64,000 nt of DNA, taken from Pacificispira sp033344895 (GTDB lineage Bacteria; Pseudomonadota; Alphaproteobacteria; UBA8366; Aestuariispiraceae). The notes under the pieces were generated by a model. The model ran no database searches and was not told the DNA's origin. It saw nothing but the letters and a program-made list of their open reading frames with translations. This document shows, one piece after another, positions 25,245 through 35,645 of the stretch (positions within the stretch are counted from its first letter, which is position 1; each line of letters opens with the position of its first letter). Location of the stretch: NCBI GenBank assembly GCA_965229685.1, contig OZ245920.1, forward strand, positions 2,852,001 to 2,916,000. The letters run 5' to 3'. A program made the position numbers and the translations under genes.

Positions 25245-26751
25245 TTCCGGTCGATGGTGCGTCGCCGGATTTCTTCGGCGCGGGCTTCGCGGTCACCTTC
25301 TTGGCCGACCCCGCCTTGGGCGGAGACTTGTGGGTCTTGGGCGGCGTTTCGTCCATGGAAGCGTCCTTCGGCGGCGGAGCCGACTTGTCGACATCCCCCG
25401 GCAGCTTCCTGCGGATCGGGCTTTCGTCCAGTTTTTGGGCCGCATGTCGGCGCATCCTGTCGATGCGGATCTGCAGCCAGGTCGCAATACGGAAGGCGAC
25501 GGCAAACAGGGCGCGTGACGTCCGCTTGGTGATCTGCCATTCACGGAAATAGGCAAATCTCAGCAGGCCGCCGACACTGGAAATATGGCCCGCCGCCCGG
25601 TGCCGGATACGCTTGTTCATGTCGAACATGAGCGGGCTGGTAACCAGCGAGAAAACCGTCAGGGCAACGATCATCTTGTGGATCTCGTCGCCGATCACGT
25701 TGGATGACAGGGCCACGGCCGCCATGACGAAGGAGAACTCTCCCAACTGGCCGATGACCAGCGAAACGGAGAAGGCGGTCTGCCAGCTCTGGCCCTGCAG
25801 CCGCAGGATGAAGACATTCAGGGCCGTCTTGAACACCGCCACGAAGAGCAGCAGGCCCAGCAGAAGCCAGATGTTCTCCCAGACGAAGGGGAGATCGATC
25901 AGCAGGCCGATCGACAGGAAGAACACCATCATCAGGATCGCCTGGATGGGTCCGGCGTTCTCGTGCACTTCCTGGCGCTGGGCGCTGTTGCCGACAATCA
26001 GACCTGCCAGGAATGCGCCGAAGGCCGGGGACAGGCCGATCACGCCGGCAATCGTCGCGAAACCGAAGCATATGGCGAATGCAGCGAGCGGCTTCAGGTC
26101 CGCATTCTTGCCGATAATCTGGTGGAACGGCAGGTCGACCTTCGAACGCCGGGTCAGGAACAGGATGATCAGCACCAGGATGCCGATCGACAGCGCTACC
26201 TCCAGCACCATGTGCAGGACGGCGCCTTCGGTCTCCGATGCCATGTTCCCGATAACGACCAGCATCGGGGCGACGGCAAGGTCCTGGGCGATCAGGATGC
26301 CGACGGCCAGGCGTCCGACCGTGTTGCGCAGTTCACCGGTATCCTCCAGCACCTTCACCGCGACCGCGGTCGAGGACAGGGCGAGGCAGAAGCCGAACAG
26401 AATTGCCCATTCCCGCGGCCAGTCGAAGATGCCGCCCAGGACATAGAGGGCGCCCACGGACAGGCCGATCTGCGCCAGGGCCGAGATGATCGCGACCTTC
26501 CAGATTGTCCGGAAACTGCGCAGACTGAGTTCCATGCCGATGAAATACAGCAGCATGATTACGCCGAGCTGCGCCAGGAGGTCGATGGTCTCCCGGTTTT
26601 CGACGAGGGACAGGCCGTTCGGGCCGAGGATCAGACCGGCGAAGATGTAGCCGATGATCGCCGGCTGCCGGAGGCGGACCATGGCCATGCCGCACAAAAC
26701 GGCGGCGACGGCCACGATTGCGATTCCCGTGAGTTCAGAAGCACCATGCAT
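25237..26751 (-). CDS. CPA2-family monovalent cation:proton antiporter (KefB-like, no RCK domain)
   Basis: A 504-residue inner-membrane protein with about twelve transmembrane helices in the Na+/H+ exchanger fold (LRQPAIIGYIFAGLILGPNG, ALSSTAVAVKVLEDTG, GLSPAFGAFLAGLIVGNS). The membrane part ends near residue 390. The tail of about 110 residues is cytosolic and rich in Lys, Pro and Ala, and it lacks the TrkA-N nucleotide-binding domain normal in KefB/KefC. It probably exchanges K+ or Na+ for H+; gating by glutathione adducts is not supported. Confidence 0.9.
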   Translation of the reverse strand: MHGASELTGIAIVAVAAVLCGMAMVRLRQPAIIGYIFAGLILGPNGLSLVENRETIDLLAQLGVIMLLYFIGMELSLRSFRTIWKVAIISALAQIGLSVGALYVLGGIFDWPREWAILFGFCLALSSTAVAVKVLEDTGELRNTVGRLAVGILIAQDLAVAPMLVVIGNMASETEGAVLHMVLEVALSIGILVLIILFLTRRSKVDLPFHQIIGKNADLKPLAAFAICFGFATIAGVIGLSPAFGAFLAGLIVGNSAQRQEVHENAGPIQAILMMVFFLSIGLLIDLPFVWENIWLLLGLLLFVAVFKTALNVFILRLQGQSWQTAFSVSLVIGQLGEFSFVMAAVALSSNVIGDEIHKMIVALTVFSLVTSPLMFDMNKRIRHRAAGHISSVGGLLRFAYFREWQITKRTSRALFAVAFRIATWLQIRIDRMRRHAAQKLDESPIRRKLPGDVDKSAPPPKDASMDETPPKTHKSPPKAGSAKKVTAKPAPKKSGDAPSTGNA

Positions 26752-26826
26752 GATGCGGCCATCTTATCATGTATTTTCCGGCCGAATAGGACAAAGCCGT
26801 GAAATCGCTGAAAGAATTCCGCGGTC

Positions 26827-27321
26827 TCAGATGAGGACGCTTTCGAAATCGAAGACCAGGACAAGGCGGTCGACGACATCGACACGGCCGAAGGGAAGGG
26901 TCAGCACGCCATAGTTCCGGAACTGCTTCTCGGCCCAGGTCAACCGTGACCGCGCGTAATAGGGTTTGCGATGTTGAACCGCCCAACGCAGCCGCTCGGT
27001 GCCCTGATCCGCATCCGGCAACTGGCTAACCCTCGTGCCGGTGAACTCCTTGCCCAGCATGTCGGTCAGGCCGGTCCCCGCCAGCCGAACGCGGAAGTCG
27101 GATTCGCTGACATCCAGAATGGCCATCAGGGGCAGCGCCGAGCGCGGCAGGGTCAGCGGATCGATATGATCCACGACCGGCAGCCCGCCCTCCATGGGCA
27201 GTTGGGTCCAGTATACGAAGGCGTCCTGCTGCCCGACGGTCGGCAGCTCGGACGCGTTGAACGTGATTAACATGGAGCGTTCCAGCTCCACCCCATCGAG
27301 GGCAACCGGGTCGGTGGACAT
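26827..27321 (-). CDS. PAS_5-type domain protein
   Basis: A 164-residue soluble protein with a clear PAS_5 pattern: a Trp-containing N-terminal segment, LPVVDHIDPLTLPRSALPLMAILDV, then FRVRLAGTGLTDMLGKEFTG. The function is unknown; members are numerous in Rhodospirillales. The start at 27321 is preferred because AAAGG lies 8 nt upstream; the frame continues to 27390 without a better site. Monocistronic. Confidence 0.82.
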   Translation of the reverse strand: MSTDPVALDGVELERSMLITFNASELPTVGQQDAFVYWTQLPMEGGLPVVDHIDPLTLPRSALPLMAILDVSESDFRVRLAGTGLTDMLGKEFTGTRVSQLPDADQGTERLRWAVQHRKPYYARSRLTWAEKQFRNYGVLTLPFGRVDVVDRLVLVFDFESVLI

Positions 27322-27442
27322 CCGACAAACCTTTATGTTCGCGCGACTGAGGGCGCTGCATAACAAGGTTAACCGGCACTGTCGAACCAATGATTTTTAA
27401 CAGGCTTGTTTGCGCACCGTGAACCGGTCCAAACCCATGAAA

Positions 27443-28561
27443 TCAAAACAGATCCATCTGCGGGCTGGGGCGCCGTGGCGGCACGAATGCCGTGCAATCC
27501 AGGTCGGACTGACGCCGCTTGTCCAATCCGTGCCGCCGCCGGGCAAGGCGGAACCGATTGGCAATCAGATCGGCGATCGGCCCCGTGCCCCGCATCCGTT
27601 TTCCGAACTCGGCATGGTTGAGCGCCCCGTCCCGGCTTTGCCGCATCAGGGAAAGCACTCGCTCCGCCCTGTCCGGGTAATGGGCCTTCAGCCATTCCTG
27701 GAAGAGGTCCTTGATCTCCAGCGGCAGACGCAGCATCACGTAGCCGGCAGATCCCGCACCGGCCGACACGACCCTCTCCAGAATGTCCTCGATTTCGTGA
27801 TCGTTGAGCCCAGGGATAACCGGGGCGACGAGAACACCGGTTGGAATCCCGGCCTCCGACAGCCGGCGAATGGCGGCGATCCGTTTTTCCGGCGTGCTGG
27901 CCCGCGGCTCCATCTTGTTTGCCAGATGCCGGTCCAGGGTCGTCACCGACATCATCACCCTGACGCGGTTCTCGCGCGCCGCCGGTACCAGCAGATCCAG
28001 ATCCCGACAGACCAGGGCGTTCTTCGTGACGATCGTATAGGGATGCCGAGCCTCGTTCAGAACCCTCAGCAGGCCGCGAGTCGCCTCGGTCTGCCGCTCG
28101 ACCGGTTGATAAGGGTCGGTATTCGTCCCGAACGCGATCGGCGCGCATCGATAGGACGGCTTGGCCAGTTCGTCGATCAGTAGTTCCGCCGCGTTGGGTT
28201 TCCAGAACAAACGGGTTTCAAAATCCAGCCCCGGCGACAGGCCCAGATAGGCGTGTGTCGGCCGGGCGAAACAATAGACACAACCATGCTCGCAACCGCG
28301 ATACGGATTGATCGACCGGTCGAAGGGCACGTCCGGGCTGTCATTCCGGGTAATCACCTTGCGGGCGCTATCGATCCCCAGGCGCGTTCTGAGAGCAGGC
28401 GCCCCGGATCCATCCAGGTCCTCCTCCAGGAGCCAACCGTCATCGATCCGTGCCGTTTCATGGCGTTCGAACCGGCCGCTCCGATTCGTCACGGATCCCC
28501 GTCCCTTCGTCGGAACGTCGGGTCGGAGGTCTTCCTGCATGGGATGATAGCCGATGGTCAT
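27443..28561 (-). CDS. radical SAM protein, PA0069 / spore-photoproduct-lyase-like family
   Basis: About 372 residues. The 4Fe-4S cluster binding triplet is Cys90, Cys94 and Cys97 (NPYRGCEHGCVYCFARPTH), followed by 'IAFGTNTDPYQPVE', TIVTKN and RVMMSVTTLD, which define the conserved PA0069/Rv2578c-type family related to spore photoproduct lyase. The reaction is not established; DNA repair or nucleic-acid modification is possible. The start is uncertain: ATG 28561, ATG 28540 and a longer open frame to 28591, none with a strong ribosome site. Confidence 0.88.
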   Translation of the reverse strand: MTIGYHPMQEDLRPDVPTKGRGSVTNRSGRFERHETARIDDGWLLEEDLDGSGAPALRTRLGIDSARKVITRNDSPDVPFDRSINPYRGCEHGCVYCFARPTHAYLGLSPGLDFETRLFWKPNAAELLIDELAKPSYRCAPIAFGTNTDPYQPVERQTEATRGLLRVLNEARHPYTIVTKNALVCRDLDLLVPAARENRVRVMMSVTTLDRHLANKMEPRASTPEKRIAAIRRLSEAGIPTGVLVAPVIPGLNDHEIEDILERVVSAGAGSAGYVMLRLPLEIKDLFQEWLKAHYPDRAERVLSLMRQSRDGALNHAEFGKRMRGTGPIADLIANRFRLARRRHGLDKRRQSDLDCTAFVPPRRPSPQMDLF

Positions 28562-28719
28562 AAGCACATCACACAAACAAAAATAGAACAAACAAGGATC
28601 AATTTGGGTTCCTGACGCCCTCCGGCATTTTTCGGGTATTCACCGCAGTGCGGTTGCGGGATGACCGGCCCGTTCCTACACTCTTCGGCACTGTCTCGGA
28701 CAAGAGGACGAAACGGTCG

Positions 28720-29055
28720 ATGCCGTATGTTTCACGCGACGATGAAGGCCGGATCAACGGAATCGGGGACCGGCCGGCCCCGCATGCCAAAGAGTTTCTG
28801 CCGAATGATCACCCCGAGGTGATCCGCTATCTGCGCGGCGCCAGCCCCAGTGCCATGATGGACAGGCTGAGCGCGACGGATACAGAAATGGCGCGTATCT
28901 CCGAGGATCTGATCGACGTGCTCGTGGCACGGAACATCCTCAACTTCACCGATTTCCCTGTCGAAGCGCAGCGCAAGCTCATGGCACGCCAGAAACTCCG
29001 CAAGAGTCTCTCCGCGCTCAGCAATCTCGTGACGGACGAAGACGACATCATCTGA
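28720..29055 (+). CDS. conserved small protein ('tryptophan synthase beta-like' family)
   Basis: A 111-residue soluble protein. It has the N-terminal pattern MPYVSRDDEGRI and then KEFLPNDHPEVIRYL of a widespread proteobacterial family often labelled tryptophan synthase subunit beta-like, a name with no functional basis. The C-terminal half (VLVARNILNFTDFPVEAQRKL) is helical and also conserved. GAGGACGAAA precedes the start. It is convergent with the following 330-residue gene, 6 bp between stops. Confidence 0.8.
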   Translation: MPYVSRDDEGRINGIGDRPAPHAKEFLPNDHPEVIRYLRGASPSAMMDRLSATDTEMARISEDLIDVLVARNILNFTDFPVEAQRKLMARQKLRKSLSALSNLVTDEDDII

Positions 29056-29061
29056 CGGGTT

Positions 29062-30054
29062 TCAGCCGACAGCCGTATCGTCCTGTTGTGTCTCAAAGAT
29101 CGATTGCCAGTGTGCGATATCGGCGCTTCCCGGGCTCATAGCCGCCAGTTTTCGCAAGGCCACCCGAACGGCCGTGCGCTGTCGCCGGTTGAAGCCATGC
29201 GGATCCGGCGGCGACTCTCCGGCTGCGAGCCTGGCCCGAACCAAGCGCTTGGCCGCCTCCAGTTCAGCCTCCCCATAGCGGTCCAGCAACTGCGAAAACT
29301 CCGTCATCCTTTCGCGATCCAGACGGGGCGCCGAGTCCCCGTCGCGCTGCAGGATCGGGTTGGGCGGACAGAAATGCAGTACGGGAACAAATCCGTCGGG
29401 AACCGGCACATTCGCGGAGTGGGTTCGCCGCGCCGAGAGCAGATCGGGCAGGATATGGGTGTGCGGGCCGGGTGCCGTACTGCCCCCAGGCACCGGTATC
29501 GGGTTATGGACTTCTATGCGGCCAAGCAGACTGCGAAACACCCGGTGCGGCTGCCCTTCGAGAAGCATTTCCCAGGCCCGCGTGCCGGAGGCTCCAAGAA
29601 TGTCCGTGCCCTGCAGGTCGCGCAGGCCCTGGATCAGCGCCGGGTCGTCCGTACGCACCATGGCCTGCATCGTCTCGAAGCCGAGACCGAGGTCGAACAG
29701 AATGGCCGCCCGATCTTCATCGAGGATCGCATCGCCATCCGGCCCCACCTCCGTGATGCCGATGAAGCGGCCGATGGCGGCGGCCGGCGTCGGGAGGCAG
29801 ATATTGACGCCATGCAGCCAGAAGGCCCGGCGTCTGGTCAGGAATTCGTAGGGCGCGAGCCGTGCCTGATCGGAGAGTGCGACGCGCAACGCACCGCCCT
29901 GCCCGATCACCGTTCCGCCGAACGAGTCCAGTCGGATGTCATCGGCCTGGCCGGGTTCGCGATGGAATTCCGCCAAAGCCCCGAAGACACCGATGGTCCA
30001 GCTTGTCTCCGGATCGCGCAAATAGCGGTGAACGATATCGACGATGGCGTTCAA
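29062..30054 (-). CDS. conserved hypothetical protein, 330 residues
   Basis: Not recognised. Predicted cytosolic, no signal or membrane helix. It starts with MNAIVDIVHRYLRDPETSWTIG and contains FGALAEFHR, SFGGTVIGQGGALRV and a central block with conserved-looking His/Pro residues (GPHTHILPDLL). The C-terminal 90 residues are helical and Arg-rich (EAAKRLVRARLAAGE). The ATG overlaps the TGA of the TetR gene by 4 bp, so the two proteins are made together, which suggests the regulator responds to or controls this function. Confidence 0.75.
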   Translation of the reverse strand: MNAIVDIVHRYLRDPETSWTIGVFGALAEFHREPGQADDIRLDSFGGTVIGQGGALRVALSDQARLAPYEFLTRRRAFWLHGVNICLPTPAAAIGRFIGITEVGPDGDAILDEDRAAILFDLGLGFETMQAMVRTDDPALIQGLRDLQGTDILGASGTRAWEMLLEGQPHRVFRSLLGRIEVHNPIPVPGGSTAPGPHTHILPDLLSARRTHSANVPVPDGFVPVLHFCPPNPILQRDGDSAPRLDRERMTEFSQLLDRYGEAELEAAKRLVRARLAAGESPPDPHGFNRRQRTAVRVALRKLAAMSPGSADIAHWQSIFETQQDDTAVG

Positions 30055-30743
30055 GCCCGGGCCCCATTCTCCGACCCATTCTCTCCTCCACCTGCCGGGC
30101 TATCCGCATCACCCGCGGCGGCGGCGTCTTCGGGCGCGCTCCCAGATGGCCGTCGGGGGCCGGGCAGGCCGGCAAACCAGTTCGCCGCACGCTCCGCGCG
30201 GGCCAGCGATTTGTCCAGTTCCGCCATCGTTTTGGAAAGGTCTTCGCTGTCGTCCTTGAACCAGACATTGAGACAATTCAGCCAGACCGCCGCCAGCCCC
30301 TTGATCCGGATCGCACCGGCAAGACCGTCCGCCGACTCTCCCGCAGCCTCCAGATACCAACCCAGCGCCCTCAGCCCCTGTGGTGCGAGGCACAGCATGG
30401 CAGGCAGGTCGCCACGCAGGTCCCGTCGTACCGACGCCAGGGCATCACGATGGGGCTGGAGGGCATCGAACCGGCGCATCAGCAGATCGAAAAGTCGGTC
30501 CCGAACGGATTCCTCCTCGCCGAAATCGGGATCGTCGCCCAACACCGCCGCATCGATGCCGATCAGAAACCGCCCCAGAATCGCGGACTTGTCGTCGAAG
30601 CGTCGGCGCAGGTCGCCAAGGTCGCATCCCGCATGCAGGGCGATATCCGCCAGCCGGACGGCGCGATACCCCCGCTCTGCAAACAGTGTCATGGCGGACT
30701 GGATGACCGCCGACTCGATGTCGGTTTCCGGTTTTCTTGCCAT
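30051..30743 (-). CDS. TetR-family transcriptional regulator
   Basis: 230 residues. An N-terminal TetR helix-turn-helix (residues 8-55: AVIQSAMTLFAERGYRAVRLADIALHAGCDLGDLRR, then FDDKSAIL) is followed by a helical ligand domain and a low-complexity acidic Gly/Ala tail (about 200-230). It lies upstream of, and overlaps by 4 bp, the 330-residue unknown gene. The kinase gene's stop is only 23 bp upstream, so all four genes from the pentapeptide protein onward may form one unit. Confidence 0.85.
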   Translation of the reverse strand: MARKPETDIESAVIQSAMTLFAERGYRAVRLADIALHAGCDLGDLRRRFDDKSAILGRFLIGIDAAVLGDDPDFGEEESVRDRLFDLLMRRFDALQPHRDALASVRRDLRGDLPAMLCLAPQGLRALGWYLEAAGESADGLAGAIRIKGLAAVWLNCLNVWFKDDSEDLSKTMAELDKSLARAERAANWFAGLPGPRRPSGSAPEDAAAAGDADSPAGGGENGSENGARA

Positions 30744-30766
30744 TGCTGCTCCAACGAAGGTCGGTG

Positions 30767-31852
30767 TCAGTCGAGAGTCCCGAGCAATCCGGCCAGACCG
30801 CCCGCGTCGTCGCTCAGAATTCGGTCTTCCGGCAACGCGACGATCACCGTCGTGCCCATTCCGGGGCTGCTCTTCACTTCGAGCCAGCCACCATGGGAAG
30901 CGACGATAGCGCGCGCGATCGGCAAGCCAAGCCCCGTGCCCGGCTCCGCAGCGTTGAAACTATACGATGCCCGCCCGAAGGGCATCATCGCAGTGACGAT
31001 ATCCTGTTCAGACATGCCGATGCCGGGATCGATCACCCGAACGACGGCAAATCCGCCGGTGACACCATCATAAACCGCCCTGATTTTGCTTCCCCTTTGG
31101 GAATATTTTAGGGCGTTGGAAAGCAGATTCGTGAAAACCTGAGTGAGCTTCAATTCGTCGGCAAACAGGGTGGGCGCCTCGTCGAACCCAACCAGATCGA
31201 TCATGCTGCCCTTCTGACTTGCAAGGCCACTGACTATGCGCATCGCGCTCTGCAGGATTTCGCGCAGTTCGACGGTCGTCTCATCCATTGCCTCCGGCCC
31301 GGAACTCAGCTTCCCGAGTTCCAGCATGCTCTTCACCATGGCAAGCAGGTAAAGACCGGAGGCATTGATATCCTTAGCATAGTTTCGATACTGCTCGGAT
31401 ACTGGACCGAAATGCTGATTGCCGATGACTTCGCTGAAACCGATCACCGCGTTTAGCGGCGTCAACATTTCATGGGAGAGGTTCGAAAACAGCTGTGTCA
31501 ACGCGTCGTTGGGGGCCGAACGTTCCGTCAGCAGCATGCCGGCCGCGCTCTCATCCGTCGGGAAGAGGTATACCGCCAGCACATCGGCACCGGCCTCCCC
31601 CTGCTCGGCAAACAGCGCCAGGCCGCCCCCGGCCTTCAATTGCGCCCGTACCCAGCGTCCGTCCTGCGTCGGCGGCGGGTCTGACAAAGGATCCGTTCCA
31701 AGCTTGAATTCCACGAAATCGGTAAGTCGGCGTCCGATGACGCCGCGGCCGGTACCGGCCAGCATCGCCAGTGCCGGGATATCGGCGTTCACAATGGTCC
31801 CGCCCTGGAGTTCGATCCGTGGCAGCGGCAGGTAGGGATTTCGGTCCTTCAT
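30767..31852 (-). CDS. soluble sensor histidine kinase (PleC/DivJ-type HisKA)
   Basis: A 361-residue kinase with no transmembrane segment. Residues 10-105 look PAS-like (NADIPALAMLAG...WVRAQLKAGGG). The HisKA box is FSNLSHEMLTPLNAVIGFSEVI with phospho-acceptor His127, in the style of PleC/DivJ kinases. The ATPase domain has the N box LSNALKYS (Asn246), G1 DPGIGM (Asp275) and G2 GTGLGLPIA (305-313). No response regulator is adjacent. The start at 31852 overlaps the stop of the pentapeptide gene by 4 bp, so the two are translationally coupled. Confidence 0.92.
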   Translation of the reverse strand: MKDRNPYLPLPRIELQGGTIVNADIPALAMLAGTGRGVIGRRLTDFVEFKLGTDPLSDPPPTQDGRWVRAQLKAGGGLALFAEQGEAGADVLAVYLFPTDESAAGMLLTERSAPNDALTQLFSNLSHEMLTPLNAVIGFSEVIGNQHFGPVSEQYRNYAKDINASGLYLLAMVKSMLELGKLSSGPEAMDETTVELREILQSAMRIVSGLASQKGSMIDLVGFDEAPTLFADELKLTQVFTNLLSNALKYSQRGSKIRAVYDGVTGGFAVVRVIDPGIGMSEQDIVTAMMPFGRASYSFNAAEPGTGLGLPIARAIVASHGGWLEVKSSPGMGTTVIVALPEDRILSDDAGGLAGLLGTLD

Positions 31853-33171
31853 GGCGCCATATCTCCCGACGCTGCCTCTGGCAGACCGATGCACCCTTTT
31901 GTCTCACAGCCTTCGAAATTCGTACTGGAGAATACCGCCCCCTCCAGGCTGGCCCCGTTCAACGTGGCGCCGGCAAAATCGGTTCCGGTCAGATCCGCCC
32001 GGCGCAGATCGGCGCCAGTCAGGTCGGCGCGCCGGAAATTCGCGTTGCACAGTCGAGCCCCGGTCAAGACGGCGTTCCTCAGATTCGCCGTCATCGTCCG
32101 TTTGCGGTCGGTCAGCACAAGCGGACTGAGATTGGCATCGGTTAGGTCGGCCTCGTTGCAATGCGCGCCACCCAGTCGGGCGCCGCGCATATCCGCTTCA
32201 ACCAGTCTAGCCATACGCAGATCCGACCCTGTCATGTCGACCAATGCCATATTGGCCATCGAAAGATTGGATTCGTAGAGGCAAGTCCGCCGGATATGCG
32301 CTGCGGCCAGAACCGCACCCTGCCAGTCCACCCCACGAAGCGACACGCCCTCCAGCGCAAGGCGCGCCCCATCGGACGAGTTCGACTGAACCCACCGCCG
32401 ATGCGCCTCCTTCATGCCTTCGATGTCCTCCTCCGCCTCGGCGAAGGCCTCCGGCAGCTTCGCATTTGACAGCATCGGGCTGGACAGAAGCGCAAAGTCC
32501 GCAATCGCGCCCGTCAGATCCGCACCATCGAAACTGCAGTCGGCGATCTCCACATCGGTCAGGATCGCGCCCCGAAAATCCGCATTGTCGACCTTGCAGC
32601 CGGAAAAGCTGGTTCCCATCAGATTGGCGTTGGTGAAGACCGCATTGCGCAGATCCGCCTGCCGAAAGGTCACGCCGCGTAGTTCAGCACCGGTAAAATC
32701 CGCCGCCAGCGCGAAGCTGTTTCCGATCTTGGCCCCGGTCATGTTGGCCCCATGCACGGATGCGCCGGACATATCCGGCTCCTGCATGTTGCCGCTGAGG
32801 TTTTCGAGCCCGGCATGCTTGTCGGCTTGCGCCAGTACCGCTTCCCGAACGTCCACTTCCGTCATTACGGCACCATTCAGAGACGCCCCGCGGAAACATG
32901 TCCCCCGCAGGTCCGAACGATGAAGTTTCGCGCCGTCCAGCACCGCGCGGGACATATTGGCTCCGTAGAAGTTGGCGTATTGGAAGGACGCGCGATCCAG
33001 CCGGGCACTGGTCAGGTTCGCGCCGCTGAAGTCTGCCTCGTCCAGGATGCGCCCCTGCATCCTGACCCCGTCAAGGTCGGCATATTTCAGCAGCGCGCGC
33101 TTTCCGCTCGGCTTCCGTTCCAGAAAGCGTTCATGCGCCGTGATAATGGCCTCAAGGTCGCCCTTAATCAT
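31849..33171 (-). CDS. pentapeptide-repeat protein
   Basis: A 440-residue protein built of A(D/N)LXX repeats that fold as right-handed beta-helices. One block spans about residues 30-245 and a second about 310-425, separated by an acidic helical insert (EAFAEAEEDIEGMKEAHRRW). The N-terminus, MIKGDLEAIITAHERFLERKPSGKRALLKYADL, is a conserved head found in alphaproteobacterial members. No signal peptide. Some pentapeptide proteins mimic DNA and protect gyrase, others are scaffolds; the coupling to a histidine kinase suggests a signalling scaffold here. The start at 33171 fits this head; the frame is open to 33258. Confidence 0.9.
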   Translation of the reverse strand: MIKGDLEAIITAHERFLERKPSGKRALLKYADLDGVRMQGRILDEADFSGANLTSARLDRASFQYANFYGANMSRAVLDGAKLHRSDLRGTCFRGASLNGAVMTEVDVREAVLAQADKHAGLENLSGNMQEPDMSGASVHGANMTGAKIGNSFALAADFTGAELRGVTFRQADLRNAVFTNANLMGTSFSGCKVDNADFRGAILTDVEIADCSFDGADLTGAIADFALLSSPMLSNAKLPEAFAEAEEDIEGMKEAHRRWVQSNSSDGARLALEGVSLRGVDWQGAVLAAAHIRRTCLYESNLSMANMALVDMTGSDLRMARLVEADMRGARLGGAHCNEADLTDANLSPLVLTDRKRTMTANLRNAVLTGARLCNANFRRADLTGADLRRADLTGTDFAGATLNGASLEGAVFSSTNFEGCETKGCIGLPEAASGDMAP

Positions 33172-33462
33172 AAGCCCCGACACTCTTGATAAGTTCGCCG
33201 GGTCCGGGAGGGAATCGGGCCGATTTCCGGCCCGCGCAGTCCGTGCTGTCGGCCCCATTCTAAGGACGATTTGTACTCCGGTCGGTCCTGTGCCCCCGCC
33301 TGCCGGGCGTTAACCATACTATGCAATGCGCCCGTCCCGCCAGTTTTCCCAAGTTTTACGGTCCGCATTCCCATTCGGACCACTTATCTGCACCCGTCAG
33401 ATAACCCCGGAACAGTTAAGATTTCGTTGTATTGACCGACCCGGCAGCCCGCTTCAAAGAAG
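33172..33462. other. intergenic region upstream of the pentapeptide gene
   Basis: With the adjoining groEL terminator this forms a 349-bp gap between groEL and the pentapeptide gene, both on the minus strand. It should hold the promoter for the leftover end of the gro unit's neighbour, but no clear -35/-10 pair stands out. A minus-strand TTGCATAGTATGGTTAA stretch near 33311-33327 is the most AT-rich part. Confidence 0.45.
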
Positions 33463-33491
33463 AAAGGGCGGTGCCCGCGGCACCGCCCTTT
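33463..33491 (-). terminator. terminator of groESL
   Basis: A perfect 13-bp stem (33463-33475 with 33479-33491, AAAGGGCGGTGCC / GGCACCGCCCTTT) and a 3-nt loop lie 30 bp past the groEL stop. The minus-strand tail is CTTCTTTG. Confidence 0.8.
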
Positions 33492-33520
33492 CCCAAGCAT
33501 TCGCAGATGCAGCCGATGGC

Positions 33521-35155
<1,635 letters not shown>

Positions 35156-35210
35156 AATTCGCTACTCCGTATCAGGTTGTGGCAGTAACGGTTTGTCCGA
35201 AGACCCCGTC

Positions 35211-35525
35211 TTAGGCGGCCTTCTTCTTCGCGACCGGCGCGTCCATGACGCCCAGAATGTCGCTTTCCTTCATGATCAGCAGCTCTTCGCCGTCGATCTT
35301 CACTTCCGTACCGGACCATTTGCCGAACAGCACGTAATCACCGGCCTTCACATCCAGGGCGCGGACGGAGCCGTCTTCCTGGATATGGCCGTTACCGACA
35401 GCGACGACTTCGCCCTGCATCGGCTTTTCCTTGGCGGTGTCCGGGATGATGATCCCACCGGCCGTCTTCTGATCCTCTTCGACGCGACGAACCAGAACCC
35501 GGTCGTGCAAGGGACGGAATGCCAT
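35211..35525 (-). CDS. groS: 10-kDa co-chaperonin GroES
   Basis: A 104-residue protein that forms the seven-fold lid of the GroEL chamber. Typical segments are FRPLHDRVLVRRVEEDQKTAGGIIIPD, the mobile loop EKPMQGEVVAVGNG and YVLFGKWSGTEVK. The tail DAPVAKKKAA is a little longer than in E. coli, as usual in alphaproteobacteria. The ATG at 35525 has GGAGGTTC upstream; the frame is open much further up, but that part crosses the CIRCE and promoter. Confidence 0.98.
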   Translation of the reverse strand: MAFRPLHDRVLVRRVEEDQKTAGGIIIPDTAKEKPMQGEVVAVGNGHIQEDGSVRALDVKAGDYVLFGKWSGTEVKIDGEELLIMKESDILGVMDAPVAKKKAA

Positions 35526-35576
35526 GATTGAACCTCCTCCATTCTTTAGACAAAGGTTTGTCATGCTGAATATGGA

Positions 35577-35603
35577 TTGGCACTCTTGGCATTGGAGTGC
35601 CAA
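35577..35603. promoter_or_regulatory. CIRCE element (HrcA operator)
   Basis: TTGGCACTC-N9-GAGTGCCAA is a perfect 9-9-9 inverted repeat that matches the CIRCE consensus TTAGCACTC-N9-GAGTGCTAA with one change per arm. It lies in the groES leader, between the promoter and the ATG. It is known to bind the heat-shock repressor HrcA. Confidence 0.95.
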
Positions 35604-35616
35604 TCCGCGCGCGATC

Positions 35617-35645
35617 CATGTATGAAAATCCTTCACGGCTTTCAA
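35617..35645 (-). promoter_or_regulatory. candidate groESL promoter
   Basis: On the minus strand TTGAAA (35640-35645) is separated by 17 bp from TACATG (35617-35622), directly upstream of the CIRCE. The -35 extends to CTTGAAA, also the RpoH -35 form, so dual control by HrcA and a heat-shock sigma factor is possible. The remaining bases to 35847 hold the usg leader (AGGAGG before its ATG). Confidence 0.5.
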
